Below, in pieces: positions 17,856-26,214 of a stretch of 64,000 nucleotides of DNA. The DNA is from Paenibacillus allorhizosphaerae (GTDB taxonomy: Bacteria > Bacillota > Bacilli > Paenibacillales > NBRC-103111), in NCBI RefSeq assembly GCF_910594985.1, contig NZ_CAJVCE010000004.1, positions 1 through 64,000 on the forward strand. Direction: 5' to 3'. Under the pieces are notes generated by a model. The model had not been told where the DNA came from. It worked only from the letters and a program-made list of their open reading frames with translations, and made no database searches. The translations under genes were made by a program, and so were the position numbers. Each line of letters opens with the position of its first letter. Within the stretch, counting starts at the first letter, position 1.

Positions 17856-18239
17856 TTACTGCATAGAACAAATCGTCACGTCATAACCGTCCAAATCGCG
17901 CAAAGAAAATTCCCGGTGCCCCGCAAACGGGTTCGAATGCGGTTCTTCCTCGATCTTATACCCAAGCGATTGCGCCCGCTCCCACGTTTCATCGAATTCA
18001 TCTACGCGAAAAAAAAGCATGAGTCCGTTGCCCGCTTTTCCCTCTTGTGAACTCCGCAGCGTTGGGTGATCATGATCCCCCCAACGATGAAGGCAGAGCA
18101 GAATCGTCCCGTCCGAGTCAACGAGCTGGTCGAAAACTTCGCCGTCCGGGTGCGTGTTGCTGCATACGAGCAGCGACATATACCATTTCGCGCTTGCTTT
18201 TACATCGTTTACCGCAATAATGGGCTCTGTTCGTATCAT
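17856..18239 (-). CDS. VOC-superfamily (glyoxalase/bleomycin-resistance-like) protein
   Basis: A 127-residue protein with the paired beta-alpha-beta-beta-beta modules of the vicinal oxygen chelate superfamily: IIAVNDVKASAKWY at the start, LMLFFRVDEFDETW in the middle and FSLRDLDGYDVTI at the end. The metal-ligand pattern is not fully canonical, so a binding or resistance role is as likely as catalysis. No strong ribosome site is visible before the ATG. It is followed by the shared hairpin near 17741-17790. Confidence 0.8.
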   Translation of the reverse strand: MIRTEPIIAVNDVKASAKWYMSLLVCSNTHPDGEVFDQLVDSDGTILLCLHRWGDHDHPTLRSSQEGKAGNGLMLFFRVDEFDETWERAQSLGYKIEEEPHSNPFAGHREFSLRDLDGYDVTICSMQ

Positions 18240-18327
18240 TACCGGTGGAGCACCACACTTTCTCGATTAGTCGCTTTTTCGGAACTATCCTCTTCGTGCC
18301 GGTCATTTCCGAACTGCTTTATTATTT

Positions 18328-18356
18328 TTGTTTGTGACAATAGCTGTCACTATTAT
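18328..18356 (+). promoter_or_regulatory. Promoter with a 17-bp palindrome as spacer
   Basis: TTGTTT (18328-18333) and TATTAT (18351-18356) are separated by exactly 17 bases. All 17 form a perfect inverted repeat, GTGACA-ATAGC-TGTCAC. A repressor bound there would block RNA polymerase at the promoter of the alpha/beta hydrolase gene that starts at 18418. The regulator is unknown; TGACA/TGTCA half-sites are common for TetR-family proteins. Confidence 0.6.
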
Positions 18357-18417
18357 CTGTTATCGTTAATGTGAAATCAAATTGAACCGATTCAAAAAGC
18401 AAAAAGGAGGAAACCGC

Positions 18418-19233
18418 ATGTTTCAATCACAAGACACGCATTCGGCTATTAGGAAATATTTCAGATCGGGTAACCTTACGCTTTCTTATCTTGACTTCGG
18501 CGGAGAGAGTCATAATGTGCTGCTCCTGCTGCACGGGCACATGAATGATGCCAGAACGTATGCGGAATTTGCCTCCCGCATGAAAGATTGGCGAGTGATC
18601 AGCTTGGACCAACGCGGGCATGGCTGGAGCGACCATCCGGCTGATACGGACTACTCCAGAGAAAGTTATATCCAGGATATTGTTAGCCTTATCTGTACCG
18701 AGCTGGGCGGACAGCCTGTCGTTTTATTAGGCCATTCCTTAGGCGGATTGAACGCCTTCCAAGTGGCTTCCCGTTACCCGGAATATGTAAAAGCGGTCAT
18801 CGTGGAAGATATCGGTGTAGAAATTCACGGCGATGTCAGCTTCGTTGAAAAGCTTCCCGAGCGCTCGTCTTCATTGAAGGAGCTGCGGGCGTCGCTTGAG
18901 CGCGCGGGCGTTAGAGCGATCGATTATTTCTCGGAAAGCGTATTTGAGGATGAACGGGGCTGGGGCTTTCGTTCGGATTTAAAAGGGATGCCTGTTTCTC
19001 AAAAACATTGCAATGGAGCTTGGTGGGAAGACTGGCTGTCCTCTACTTGCCCGATCCTTCTCATTCACGGTAAAAAAAGCTTCGCTTTGAATCTGAATCA
19101 GGCGGAGCAAATGACGTCGCGAAGACCAAACACCGAGCTTGCCGTATTTGAGCATTGCGGCCACGATATTCATTCGACGGACCGGGACGGTTTTTATAAG
19201 GTTGCTAAGCATTTTCTCGATAAATTGAATTAA
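18418..19233 (+). CDS. Alpha/beta hydrolase
   Basis: A 271-residue alpha/beta-fold hydrolase. Oxyanion motif LLLHGHMND lies near 36-44, the nucleophile elbow GHSLGG gives Ser107, and the catalytic His is in EHCGHDIHST near the C terminus. DQRGHGWSD follows strand 4. The fold includes esterases, haloperoxidases and C-C hydrolases, so the substrate is open. AAAAGGAGG lies eight bases before the ATG. The promoter contains a 17-bp palindrome, so it is probably induced by an unknown signal. Confidence 0.88.
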   Translation: MFQSQDTHSAIRKYFRSGNLTLSYLDFGGESHNVLLLLHGHMNDARTYAEFASRMKDWRVISLDQRGHGWSDHPADTDYSRESYIQDIVSLICTELGGQPVVLLGHSLGGLNAFQVASRYPEYVKAVIVEDIGVEIHGDVSFVEKLPERSSSLKELRASLERAGVRAIDYFSESVFEDERGWGFRSDLKGMPVSQKHCNGAWWEDWLSSTCPILLIHGKKSFALNLNQAEQMTSRRPNTELAVFEHCGHDIHSTDRDGFYKVAKHFLDKLN

Positions 19234-19346
19234 TCCGAAACTTGCACCATGGATGATCATAAAACTGGGTAGAAGGCAGTACCCAGTCATCTCCTCCTTC
19301 CACGCTGTCCGCACTTCCGACCAGAAACATGATAATATGGTATAAA

Positions 19347-19547
19347 CTAGAAAAATCCGGTTCGGGGGTGCTGACAATGGAGCCCATTACCGTTCGAAAA
19401 GCAGAGATTGATGATGCACCAAACGATACCGGCAACTTGTCCGGCATCGGAGCAGTGTATAAATCCATCCTTCTTGATGCTCTCAGGTTCATACCAGCCC
19501 GACTCCCGGGCTATTTTCCAATCTTCTATTTTGACAATATGGTACAA
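19347..19547 (-). pseudogene. DUF952 fragment joined head-on to a GNAT N-terminal fragment
   Basis: On the minus strand a frame from a TTG reads YHIVKIEDWKIARESGWYEP and then GFIHCSDAGQV, the N-terminal half of a DUF952 protein, after which homology ends. On the plus strand, from an ATG at 19378, MEPITVRKAEIDDA looks like the first strand of a GNAT acetyltransferase and stops near 19419, where the antisense of the DUF952 piece begins. Two truncated genes therefore meet in opposite orientation at a rearrangement point. A C10 tract (19561-19570) lies just beyond. Confidence 0.6.
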
Positions 19548-19578
19548 TATAAGCCGTCGTCCCCCCCCCCTTTGCTCC

Positions 19579-19992
19579 TCACGCCTGACCCGCTTCGTTC
19601 CGGTTCATAATCATCCACATGACGCCGTATTTGTCCTCAATTTGACCGAACAACGCACCCCAAAACGACGGCTTTAACGGATTTTTCACGTGACCGCCTA
19701 CGGCAAGCTTATCGAACGCTTCACGGGCTTCGACTTCTTCGGCGAATTCGAGCGACAAATGAATCCCGTTCCCCCGGCAAATCGGTTCAAACAACGAATC
19801 GGACAAGAGAAAGTTCATGCCGCCGGCTACCATGCTGAGGTACAGCACCCGCTCTTTGACCGTTTCACCGGCTCCCGTAGGCTGTTCCTGGTATGTCAGC
19901 ACGGATAAAATTTCTCCGCCGAACGCATGAATGTAAAAATCCGCTTGGGTTCTTGCATCCTTCGAGAAAATATAAGGCGTCAGCACAGCCAT
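19579..19992 (-). CDS. PhnB-like VOC protein
   Basis: A 137-residue VOC-superfamily protein of the PhnB/3-demethylubiquinone-methyltransferase-like group: it begins with TPYIFSKDARTQADFYIHAFGG and ends with FGQIEDKYGVMWMI, both typical. Members bind small molecules; the catalytic role is often unclear and none can be assigned. AAAGGATG lies about eight bases before the ATG. It is monocistronic. Confidence 0.85.
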   Translation of the reverse strand: MAVLTPYIFSKDARTQADFYIHAFGGEILSVLTYQEQPTGAGETVKERVLYLSMVAGGMNFLLSDSLFEPICRGNGIHLSLEFAEEVEAREAFDKLAVGGHVKNPLKPSFWGALFGQIEDKYGVMWMIMNRNEAGQA

Positions 19993-20115
19993 TCTTCAAC
20001 ATCCTTTCCTCTTTTGTCGCCGTGTCTCGCCCTTATTATAGCGTGTGCTGCAAGCGGGAATTTCTTATGAATTGCGATCTTGCTGAACATACCGGAACGA
20101 ATCGATCCCGCGTCT

Positions 20116-20982
20116 TTACACAACCATTAATTCGCGATTTAAATGAACATTCGCATCAATTGCATGATTGACCCGGTCGATCGTCCTCTCGGGTTTGGGC
20201 ACATCCGCAATTCGGTTCAGCAAAACCCAGCGCAAACAAGCAATCGCCTCGAACGTTTCCATCTCTGCTCTCGAATAGCCGCTTCCCGCAAGATAAGCAT
20301 CAAGAAATACGTCGTAGCCCTCTTCTCCGCTGTAGATTCGGATCAAAAAAGCCGCCCATGCCGCGTCGTACCGAGGATCGCCCAGCTGCGCGTTCGTCCA
20401 ATCAATGAGCGTATAACGGCCTTGATGTTCCACAAGGTTGCCCAAGTAAACATCGCCGTGAATCATCTTGTTCTGCTGCATACCCGAATTCGCCACGAGC
20501 TTCGATAAGACGGATTGTATGTCGGGATGTTCATGAAGCCGAGGGTAATAATACGCGATGAAATCAAATTTTCGATGCAGCGCCGGGTCGAAATCGTCCA
20601 GAGACAGCTTATGCAAATCGAGTAGCAGACCGGCCAGGTCGATGAACGCACGAATTTTGCCCGGTTGGACAGGGCTTCCGTCAAAGCTGGTAACGAGCAC
20701 TTTATGGTTAGCCGCGTCGTAGCCCCACCCGAACGGAACGGACGCGGCAATGCCCTGTTCGTGAAGCGCATGAAGCAGGGCATACTGAAATCCGACGTCG
20801 GGATTGGACTCCTTGTTCCAATTTTTAAGTACGAACCGGGAGTCGCCGAGGCGCATTTCCCACACGACCGCTTCGAGCCCCGCAGGTAATCGGTTCGTGT
20901 CCACCTCCTGCGTGCGATGAAGCAAATCATCGATAACGCTCGTTTTTTCTGTCCAGTGGATTTGTGTAATGAGATCGTTCAA
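20116..20982 (-). CDS. Aminoglycoside-phosphotransferase-like kinase
   Basis: A protein of about 288 residues in the APH/choline kinase fold. The catalytic loop is MIHGDVYLGNL (Brenner-like HGD..N), and the metal-binding LIDWTNAQLGDPRYD replaces DFG. The N-lobe lysine is in RFVLKNW. These ATP-dependent kinases act on small hydroxylated substrates; resistance cannot be assumed. The start is uncertain: the TTG used follows GAGAGGGAG by seven bases, while a TTG 19 codons earlier (21039) is in frame but has no clear ribosome site. Confidence 0.82.
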   Translation of the reverse strand: MNDLITQIHWTEKTSVIDDLLHRTQEVDTNRLPAGLEAVVWEMRLGDSRFVLKNWNKESNPDVGFQYALLHALHEQGIAASVPFGWGYDAANHKVLVTSFDGSPVQPGKIRAFIDLAGLLLDLHKLSLDDFDPALHRKFDFIAYYYPRLHEHPDIQSVLSKLVANSGMQQNKMIHGDVYLGNLVEHQGRYTLIDWTNAQLGDPRYDAAWAAFLIRIYSGEEGYDVFLDAYLAGSGYSRAEMETFEAIACLRWVLLNRIADVPKPERTIDRVNHAIDANVHLNRELMVV

Positions 20983-21214
20983 TCTGTTCTCCCTCTCGTT
21001 CCATGTCGAGTATAGCCGATCCGACCTTTGCGATTCCAAGAGCGTATCAGCCGAGCTTCCGCCCTTTCTCCGATCGATACTTATAAAAAAATAATATGAA
21101 ACCGCACCCGCGGTCGACGCTCAGTTCCAAAACGAAACTGCATTAACATTTTCAAGAAACCGGATGAATTTTCCTCTTTCTTCTAAAAAACGGAATTATC
21201 ATGCCGCCAAGTTG

Positions 21215-21271
21215 CAAAAAGAGGCTCCCGTTCCCCCGCTCCATTTGCGCGGGAAGACAGAAGCCTCTTCT
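21215..21271 (-). terminator. Terminator of clpP
   Basis: A long stem: on the minus strand GAAGAGGCT ... CCCGC pairs with GCGGG ... AGCCTCTT and is followed by TTTTTG. It lies about 20 bases after the ClpP stop codon. Confidence 0.9.
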
Positions 21272-21290
21272 ATTCATGCTGAATGCTCGC

Positions 21291-21881
21291 TCAGCCCGGG
21301 AACGACCGGATCACTTTATCCAAAATCCCGTATTCCTTCGCTTCGTCAGCGGACATAAAGTAGTCGCGGTCCATGTCTCTATCAATCTTCTCGAGCGGTT
21401 GACCGGTGCGCTCGGAGGCGATCTGGTTCAGCCGCTCACGTGTACGTATGATCCGCTTGGCGCTAATCTCGATATCGCTTGCCTGACCTTGCGCGCCGCC
21501 GTGGGGCTGATGGATCATAATTTCGCTGTTCGGCAGCGCGAAGCGCTTGCCTTTCGCCCCGGACATCAGCAGCATGGCCGCGAACGAAGCGGCAAACCCG
21601 GTGCAGATGGTCGATACGTCAGGCTTGATATATTGCATCGTGTCATAGATGGCGAATCCGGCGGTCGTCGACCCGCCTGGACTGTTGATGTACAGATGGA
21701 TATCTTTTTCCGGGTCGTCGGCCGTCAGGAACAGCATTTGCGCAATGATGCTGTTGGCCACATGATCGTCAATCGGTGCCCCTAAAAATATGATCCGGTC
21801 TTTGAGCAGCCGGGAATAAATATCGTAAGACCGTTCTCCCCGGCCGGACTGTTCGATGACATAAGGAATAAACGTGCTCAT
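21291..21881 (-). CDS. clpP: ATP-dependent Clp protease proteolytic subunit
   Basis: A 196-residue ClpP serine peptidase that forms the tetradecameric proteolytic chamber used with ClpX, ClpC or ClpA-type unfoldases. The catalytic triad is intact: Ser99 in GFAASFAAM, His124 in IMIHQPHGG and Asp173 in DRDYFMSA. The oxyanion GGS loop is at 69-71. GFAASF instead of the commoner GMAASM suggests this may be a second ClpP paralogue rather than the main one. A strong terminator follows. Confidence 0.95.
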   Translation of the reverse strand: MSTFIPYVIEQSGRGERSYDIYSRLLKDRIIFLGAPIDDHVANSIIAQMLFLTADDPEKDIHLYINSPGGSTTAGFAIYDTMQYIKPDVSTICTGFAASFAAMLLMSGAKGKRFALPNSEIMIHQPHGGAQGQASDIEISAKRIIRTRERLNQIASERTGQPLEKIDRDMDRDYFMSADEAKEYGILDKVIRSFPG

Positions 21882-21904
21882 CGCGGTAACCTCCCTTTCA
21901 TCCT

Positions 21905-22675
21905 TTAGGCAGCCATCATACGGCTGGAATGGATCATCATGCTCAGCGGCGCTTGCGGATTCATCGATATTTCATTGTTCATGCCGCCTGCGGTAAGCGA
22001 ACCGGTAACGACCGATACGCAATCGGTTTGCGTTTCCTCATTAAGCAGCCTTACAAGCGCATGCGGATTATGCTGGCGGAATGCCTGCAAGTAGGCATAA
22101 ACGATATGCTCATCCACGATGCGTCCGTCCGTCGTAGCCTGCTCGCCCGGCGATTCGGCCGGGACGCTGCTCAGCGACTTCAGCTTGGCCCGCGCCCGGT
22201 GCAGCACCGCCTTGACCGCGCCTTCGGTCGAGCGAATGAGCTGCGCCGCCTCCGAGGCGGTGTAGCCGAACGTATCGACCAGCAGCAGCAGCACGCGCTG
22301 ACGCGCCGGCAAGCTCGCGACCAAGGTCTCCATCGCGTTCCGCAGCTCGACCGGGTCGACCGTCTCCTCCGGCAGGCGGTTTTGCTCGTCGCCCAGAGAG
22401 TCGGCGGCATGCCTCCTTTTTCTGCAGCGGTCGATCCATGTATTATGCGCGATGCGGAACAGGTACGTTTTGGACATATCGCTGCGCGCAGGCTGGCGCA
22501 AAAACATCTTGTATGCCTTCAGCCACGTATCCTGCACCAGATCGTCCGCTTCCCAGGAGGAGTGGGCGATGGACCGGCAGTACGCCTGAAGGGCCGCACG
22601 ATACGGTTCAATGAGCGCTGTAAAGCGGCTCTGATCTTCAGCATGCGATGCGCTTCCGAAAACGTGAATCGTCAC
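21905..22675 (-). CDS. ECF sigma factor with C-terminal extension
   Basis: A 256-residue sigma-70-family ECF factor. Region 2 (about 15-95) includes the [16 protein letters not shown] core-binding helix. Region 4 (about 110-170) has [41 protein letters not shown]. About 80 further residues ([18 protein letters not shown]...) resemble the start of a SnoaL-like extension that in other ECF groups replaces an anti-sigma factor. No anti-sigma gene adjoins it, which agrees with that. The start is a GTG seven bases after GGAGGGAG. The stop lies 24 bases before clpP, so both may be co-transcribed. Confidence 0.85.
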   Translation of the reverse strand: MTIHVFGSASHAEDQSRFTALIEPYRAALQAYCRSIAHSSWEADDLVQDTWLKAYKMFLRQPARSDMSKTYLFRIAHNTWIDRCRKRRHAADSLGDEQNRLPEETVDPVELRNAMETLVASLPARQRVLLLLVDTFGYTASEAAQLIRSTEGAVKAVLHRARAKLKSLSSVPAESPGEQATTDGRIVDEHIVYAYLQAFRQHNPHALVRLLNEETQTDCVSVVTGSLTAGGMNNEISMNPQAPLSMMIHSSRMMAA

Positions 22676-22837
22676 AGTGTAACTCCCTCCTGCCTGTCGA
22701 TAGTAACGAATCAAATACACTATATATACGATTTCCTTCCCCGGAAAGATACGGTGGGGTTTGAATTATTAAGAAGAAGAAGTTTCCAGGTTCTATCATA
22801 TCAAAGTTCCGGACAACCTGCCCTGGAGAGGGGAGAT

Positions 22838-22933
22838 ATGTTTAACCATACTCTTAACCAGTGCCCCGATCAAGTCAAGCGGCTCGTTCGGGAAGGGCTG
22901 GATCGTGCAGCAACGGCTGCCGTTTCGTTCTAA
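22838..22933 (+). CDS. Candidate 31-residue small protein
   Basis: A short frame with its own purine-rich ribosome site (GGAGAGGGGAG) just before an ATG encodes MFNHTLNQCPDQVKRLVREG followed by LDRAATAAVSF. It ends 16 bases before a hairpin terminator. One predicted amphipathic helix covers most of it. I know no homologue. Expression signals on both sides are the only support. Confidence 0.45.
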   Translation: MFNHTLNQCPDQVKRLVREGLDRAATAAVSF

Positions 22934-22948
22934 CGTTGCAACACATCA

Positions 22949-22980
22949 AAGCCACCCCGATTGCGGAGTGGCTTCTTTAT
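22949..22980. terminator. Hairpin terminator between small ORF and DUF2642-like gene
   Basis: AAGCCAC and CCG pair with CGG and GTGGCTT around an ATTG loop with one mismatch. TCTTTAT follows on the plus strand. It lies between a plus-strand small ORF and a minus-strand gene and can end both. Confidence 0.7.
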
Positions 22981-22995
22981 CTATACGACGAACAA

Positions 22996-23679
22996 CTACA
23001 GGTCGGGAAAATGAACCGTCTTGATCTGCTGAACGTTCATATGAAGCTTTCTACCATGCGCGGTTACGAGTTCCGCGATATGATCCTCGCTATTCAGCAA
23101 AAGTCCGGTTTTGTCCGCTTGCAACCCGGTATCGAACACGACGATTTTGCCCGTCAGCTTCTTCAACTGTTCCTCGAATGTGCGCGCGAGTGTAATGCCG
23201 GAAGGGGCGACCGGCAGCATTTTTCGTTCGAGCGTATACGGCGTTTGGTCCGGCGGATACGGGATGAGCCACTTCAAATGAAGCAGCGGAATGTACATCG
23301 TTTTGTACACGGGCGAGTAAAACACGAAGTAATTCGTCAATATCGTGGTAACATAGCCGTGTATCGACTGATTTCCGGTGACGAAAATTTCTACGAACAT
23401 CCCTTTGGAATGAAGCAGCATTTTCCGGTACGAGAGTTCCTTTTCGTTCAAGATCGGATTTTCGTCCGAGGGCGGCTTAAAGGAATTTGAGAGCGAAGAG
23501 GAATCGGAAATTTTAGGCTCGATATGCCGCACATGCGTTAGCGGAATGTACACATAGCTGTGTCCGGAGTATACCACCACAATGTCGGACCCCGCGTCGA
23601 CCAGGATACCGGTATGTTTCATTTCCTCACCCAGTTCCAAATCAATCAGACTGCCGATGTATCGGCTGAAATAACTCAT
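22996..23679 (-). CDS. Protein with three tandem Sm-fold (DUF2642-like) repeats
   Basis: A hypothetical cytoplasmic protein of about 227 residues. Three similar units can be made out. The first is YIGSLIDLELGEEMKHTGIL to VYIPLTHVRHIEP; the second GMFVEIFVTGNQSIHGYVTT to MYIPLLHLKWLIP; the third LTGKIVVFDTGLQADKTGLL to VQQIKTVHF. Each has the beta-strand pattern of the DUF2642 (LSm-like) family, which is found in spore-forming Bacilli. The ATG used precedes SYFSRYIG; a GTG 47 codons earlier is less likely. The single-unit relic at 10190-10440 is related. Function is unknown. Confidence 0.65.
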   Translation of the reverse strand: MSYFSRYIGSLIDLELGEEMKHTGILVDAGSDIVVVYSGHSYVYIPLTHVRHIEPKISDSSSLSNSFKPPSDENPILNEKELSYRKMLLHSKGMFVEIFVTGNQSIHGYVTTILTNYFVFYSPVYKTMYIPLLHLKWLIPYPPDQTPYTLERKMLPVAPSGITLARTFEEQLKKLTGKIVVFDTGLQADKTGLLLNSEDHIAELVTAHGRKLHMNVQQIKTVHFPDL

Positions 23680-23984
23680 TGCCACGTCCCCCCCTTCAAG
23701 ATTGCCGTATGAGTATCGCAGAGTGGGCATAACAGCCATCGGGCCGCCGTCGCGTATACCCCCCTGCCATTTATAAGCGATGTTTGGTTGTACTGCATAT
23801 ATATGTCCAACAGCGCTCACCCGAACTCATTGATCGCCCGTTTATATGATTATCCACTTTTAACTATAAACAGACTTTACTATAAAAGGAGGCTCTACCC
23901 CTAACCCCAGAGGGTATCTGCAGGCAGGAACCGTGCGATAAAAATGGCCCCCTTACGGTTCGTCCCACCGATTGTGCTTTCCAA
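23680..23984. other. Intergenic stretch with possible structure
   Basis: No gene is supported. The part 23880-23965 contains short complementary arms (CTCT with AGAG near 23893-23912; GAACCGT with ACGGTTC near 23928-23962), with A/T-rich sequence upstream. This could be a structured leader or simply the promoter region of the DUF2642-like gene. Confidence 0.3.
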
Positions 23985-24024
23985 ACAAAAAAGCCGACGC
24001 CTGTACATGACAGGTATCGGCTTA
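23985..24024 (-). terminator. Terminator of aroA
   Basis: On the minus strand AAGCCGATACCTGTC pairs with GACAGG..TCGGCTT-type arms around a short loop (AAGCCGA with CCTGT, and ACAGG with TCGGCTT) and ends in TTTTTTG. It follows the EPSP synthase gene by about 95 bases. Confidence 0.85.
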
Positions 24025-24119
24025 CAGTTTCATTCGGCCAGTATCGGTGCAGCTTTATGGCGAAGCTTGGTAAAAGCGCACGCTTGATCAGCGGTTTATG
24101 CAAATCCCTTGGAACATCG

Positions 24120-25511
24120 TCAGTCCGTGCCGCGTAACGGATTCGCGTCCGTCCGATCTTCGAAGACGACGGTCGCTCCCAGCTCGCGCAGCCGGTCGAA
24201 ATAGTCCGGGCACGTCTTCGATACGCAGCCGGGGTCGGCTATGCGGATGCCGGCGGTCTTGGCCCCGATGAGCGATAGCGCCATCGCCATTCGGTGATCA
24301 TCGTGCGGATCGAGAAAGGCAGTCTGCGGTACCCCCGGGTAAACCGTTAAGCCATCCGCATGCTCTTCGACTTGAATGCCAAGCTTCCGCAGCTCTTGGC
24401 ATATAGCAGCAATGCGATCGCATTCGTGATGCCGGATATGGGCTGCATCGGTAAGCGTAATCGGGCCGTCGGCGAACGGCGCCAACGCGGCGATCGTCAG
24501 CGTCTGATCGGACCATGTCTTCATGCTAATCGCGAATCCGCCGCGCAGCCGGTCGATGCCGATCACTTCGATCGCGTCGGCGCCTTTCGTAACGGTGCAG
24601 CCCATACGCTCGAGAACGTTCAAGATTTCGATATCCGGCTGGCGCGTCTTTGCGTGAATGCCGCGGATACGTATACGGCCGTTCGTTTGCGCCGCAAGCG
24701 CCCAAAAATAACTGCACGTCGAAACGTCCGGCTCCAGCGCAACCGAGCGCGCACGGTAGACGCCGGGCTCGACGACGATCGTGCCCCCGTCGTCCTTAAC
24801 GTTAGGCTCAACACCGAACGTCTTCATCATGTCGATCGTCATTTCGACGTAATCCCGCTGCACGACAGGTCCGTCAATACGGATCGTCAACGGACGCTTG
24901 GCATAAGGTGCCGCAAGCAGCAGCCCGCTAATAAACTGACTCGACACCGCTCCCGGCAGCATCGTTTCTCCGCCGGGAAGCCCGCTGCTGCGAAGCGTCA
25001 GCGGCAGGCACCCCTGCGCTTCGTGGTACGTAATATCCGCTCCCTGGCCGGCCAGCGCATCCAGCAGCGGGGCAAGCGGCCGCTCGTTCATGCGGCTGCT
25101 CCCCCGCAAGCGCCAAACGCCGCTGCCAGCCATCAGCGCCGCCGGCAAGAAGCGCGCCACCGTGCCGGCCGCCCCGACATATAGCTCACCGCTGCGATTC
25201 GGCCAGTTGCCCCCAGCCCCCCGGATGAAGGCCGTATCGTCTTCCAGCTCGACGGAAATGCCCAGCTGGCGCAAACTGGCCATGCACCAGTGCGAATCGT
25301 CGCTTTTCAGCATTCCGGCAAGCCGGGAAGTGCCTTCGGCGAGCGCGGCAATCAGCAGCGCGCGGTTGGTCATGCTTTTGCTTCCGGGCACCGTGATTTC
25401 CGCATCCACCGGAACCGGCGGCGGGGAAATCTTCACCGCTTGTTTGTCGTTATAGCGGGACCAGGGAGACCTTGCTTCCCGATCCGGCTCGTGAATCCCG
25501 TTCGTATTCAT
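24120..25511 (-). CDS. aroA: 3-phosphoshikimate 1-carboxyvinyltransferase (EPSP synthase)
   Basis: A 463-residue enzyme of the shikimate pathway, joining shikimate 3-phosphate and PEP to 5-enolpyruvylshikimate 3-phosphate. Seen are PGSKSMTNRALL (substrate-binding Lys and Arg), the GAAGTVARF loop (usually GNAGTAMR), VSSQFISGLLL, and the C-terminal DDHRMAMAL signature. The N terminus has about 30 extra residues before the first conserved strand. The start used is the ATG eight bases after GGAGAGG. It stands alone, away from other aro genes. The window also has a chorismate mutase-DAHP synthase at 33 kb. Confidence 0.95.
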   Translation of the reverse strand: MNTNGIHEPDREARSPWSRYNDKQAVKISPPPVPVDAEITVPGSKSMTNRALLIAALAEGTSRLAGMLKSDDSHWCMASLRQLGISVELEDDTAFIRGAGGNWPNRSGELYVGAAGTVARFLPAALMAGSGVWRLRGSSRMNERPLAPLLDALAGQGADITYHEAQGCLPLTLRSSGLPGGETMLPGAVSSQFISGLLLAAPYAKRPLTIRIDGPVVQRDYVEMTIDMMKTFGVEPNVKDDGGTIVVEPGVYRARSVALEPDVSTCSYFWALAAQTNGRIRIRGIHAKTRQPDIEILNVLERMGCTVTKGADAIEVIGIDRLRGGFAISMKTWSDQTLTIAALAPFADGPITLTDAAHIRHHECDRIAAICQELRKLGIQVEEHADGLTVYPGVPQTAFLDPHDDHRMAMALSLIGAKTAGIRIADPGCVSKTCPDYFDRLRELGATVVFEDRTDANPLRGTD

Positions 25512-25623
25512 CCCTCTCATCCTCTCCGCAACACCTTTAAGCTTGATTATAAGGAACGGCACGGAATAGATAAAATAAGTATTTTCGCTATCTTCCATAG
25601 ATACATTCTATATCGACAGCCCA

Positions 25624-25668
25624 TTGACATCGGCAAGCGAGAAATCTATATTATAATTAGAAATCTAA
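25624..25668 (+). promoter_or_regulatory. marR promoter with operator
   Basis: A consensus SigA promoter: TTGACA (25624-25629), 17-base spacer, TATATT (25647-25652). Immediately downstream, over the expected transcription start, lies the inverted repeat TTAGAAATCTAA (25657-25668). The same 12-mer recurs at 26181-26192 before the next gene, so it is probably the binding site of the MarR protein encoded here. Confidence 0.8.
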
Positions 25669-25689
25669 CTAAATGGCTGGAGGCAAGCT

Positions 25690-26142
25690 ATGAACGGCAA
25701 AACCGCATCTTCCTGGGAATGGAATAACGGACCTGTCGGCCGATTGATCAAGACGACCTACATCACCCTTCGGCGCGAACTCGAAAAACAATTGAAGCCG
25801 ACGGGCCTTAGCCACACGCAATGGAGCGCGCTTGGCACCATTAGTCACTTCCCCGGCGTCACGTCATCCGAGCTGGAGCTCATCCTGATGATCGAACGCC
25901 CCAGCGTAACGAGCCTGATCAACGGATTGGTGAACAAAAAACTCGTTGTACGAAGGGATCACCCCGGCGACGCCCGTTCGAAGCAAATTTTTTTGACGGA
26001 AGCGGGCCAGCAGTTGGCCGATGAGACGCAGCATTATGCGCAAATCGTCGAGGACCGGGTCAAAGAAGGGATGTCGCCGGAGGAATTCGAAACGCTCAAA
26101 GCATTGCTCGTCAAGACGGTCGGCATCTTCGGAGGGAAGTAA
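25690..26142 (+). CDS. MarR-family transcriptional regulator
   Basis: A 150-residue MarR winged-helix repressor. The recognition region is VTSSELELILMIERPSVTSLINGLVNKKLVVRR with the wing DHPGDARSKQIFLT. It contains no Cys, so it is not a thiol-sensing OhrR type. GGAGG lies seven bases before the ATG. It should repress itself and the following VOC gene through the duplicated TTAGAAATCTAA operator. Confidence 0.92.
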   Translation: MNGKTASSWEWNNGPVGRLIKTTYITLRRELEKQLKPTGLSHTQWSALGTISHFPGVTSSELELILMIERPSVTSLINGLVNKKLVVRRDHPGDARSKQIFLTEAGQQLADETQHYAQIVEDRVKEGMSPEEFETLKALLVKTVGIFGGK

Positions 26143-26180
26143 GGCCGACAAGGGGCGTATGCCATTTTTTGCCCTATTAG

Positions 26181-26192
26181 TTAGAAATCTAA
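26181..26192 (+). promoter_or_regulatory. Second MarR operator copy
   Basis: An exact second copy of the 12-bp inverted repeat TTAGAAATCTAA lies 22 bases before the VOC gene start, just ahead of its ribosome site. Flanking bases (AGTT..AATT) also mirror the first copy. Confidence 0.75.
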
Positions 26193-26214
26193 TTATATAA
26201 GGAGACGGACATTC

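Noticed and set aside
19531-19550. TTGACA followed by TACAAT as a promoter
   Set aside because: The elements are only six bases apart, too close for a sigma-70 promoter.
23864-24103. 79-codon minus-strand frame after aroA
   Set aside because: It reads through the aroA terminator hairpin and has no ribosome site.
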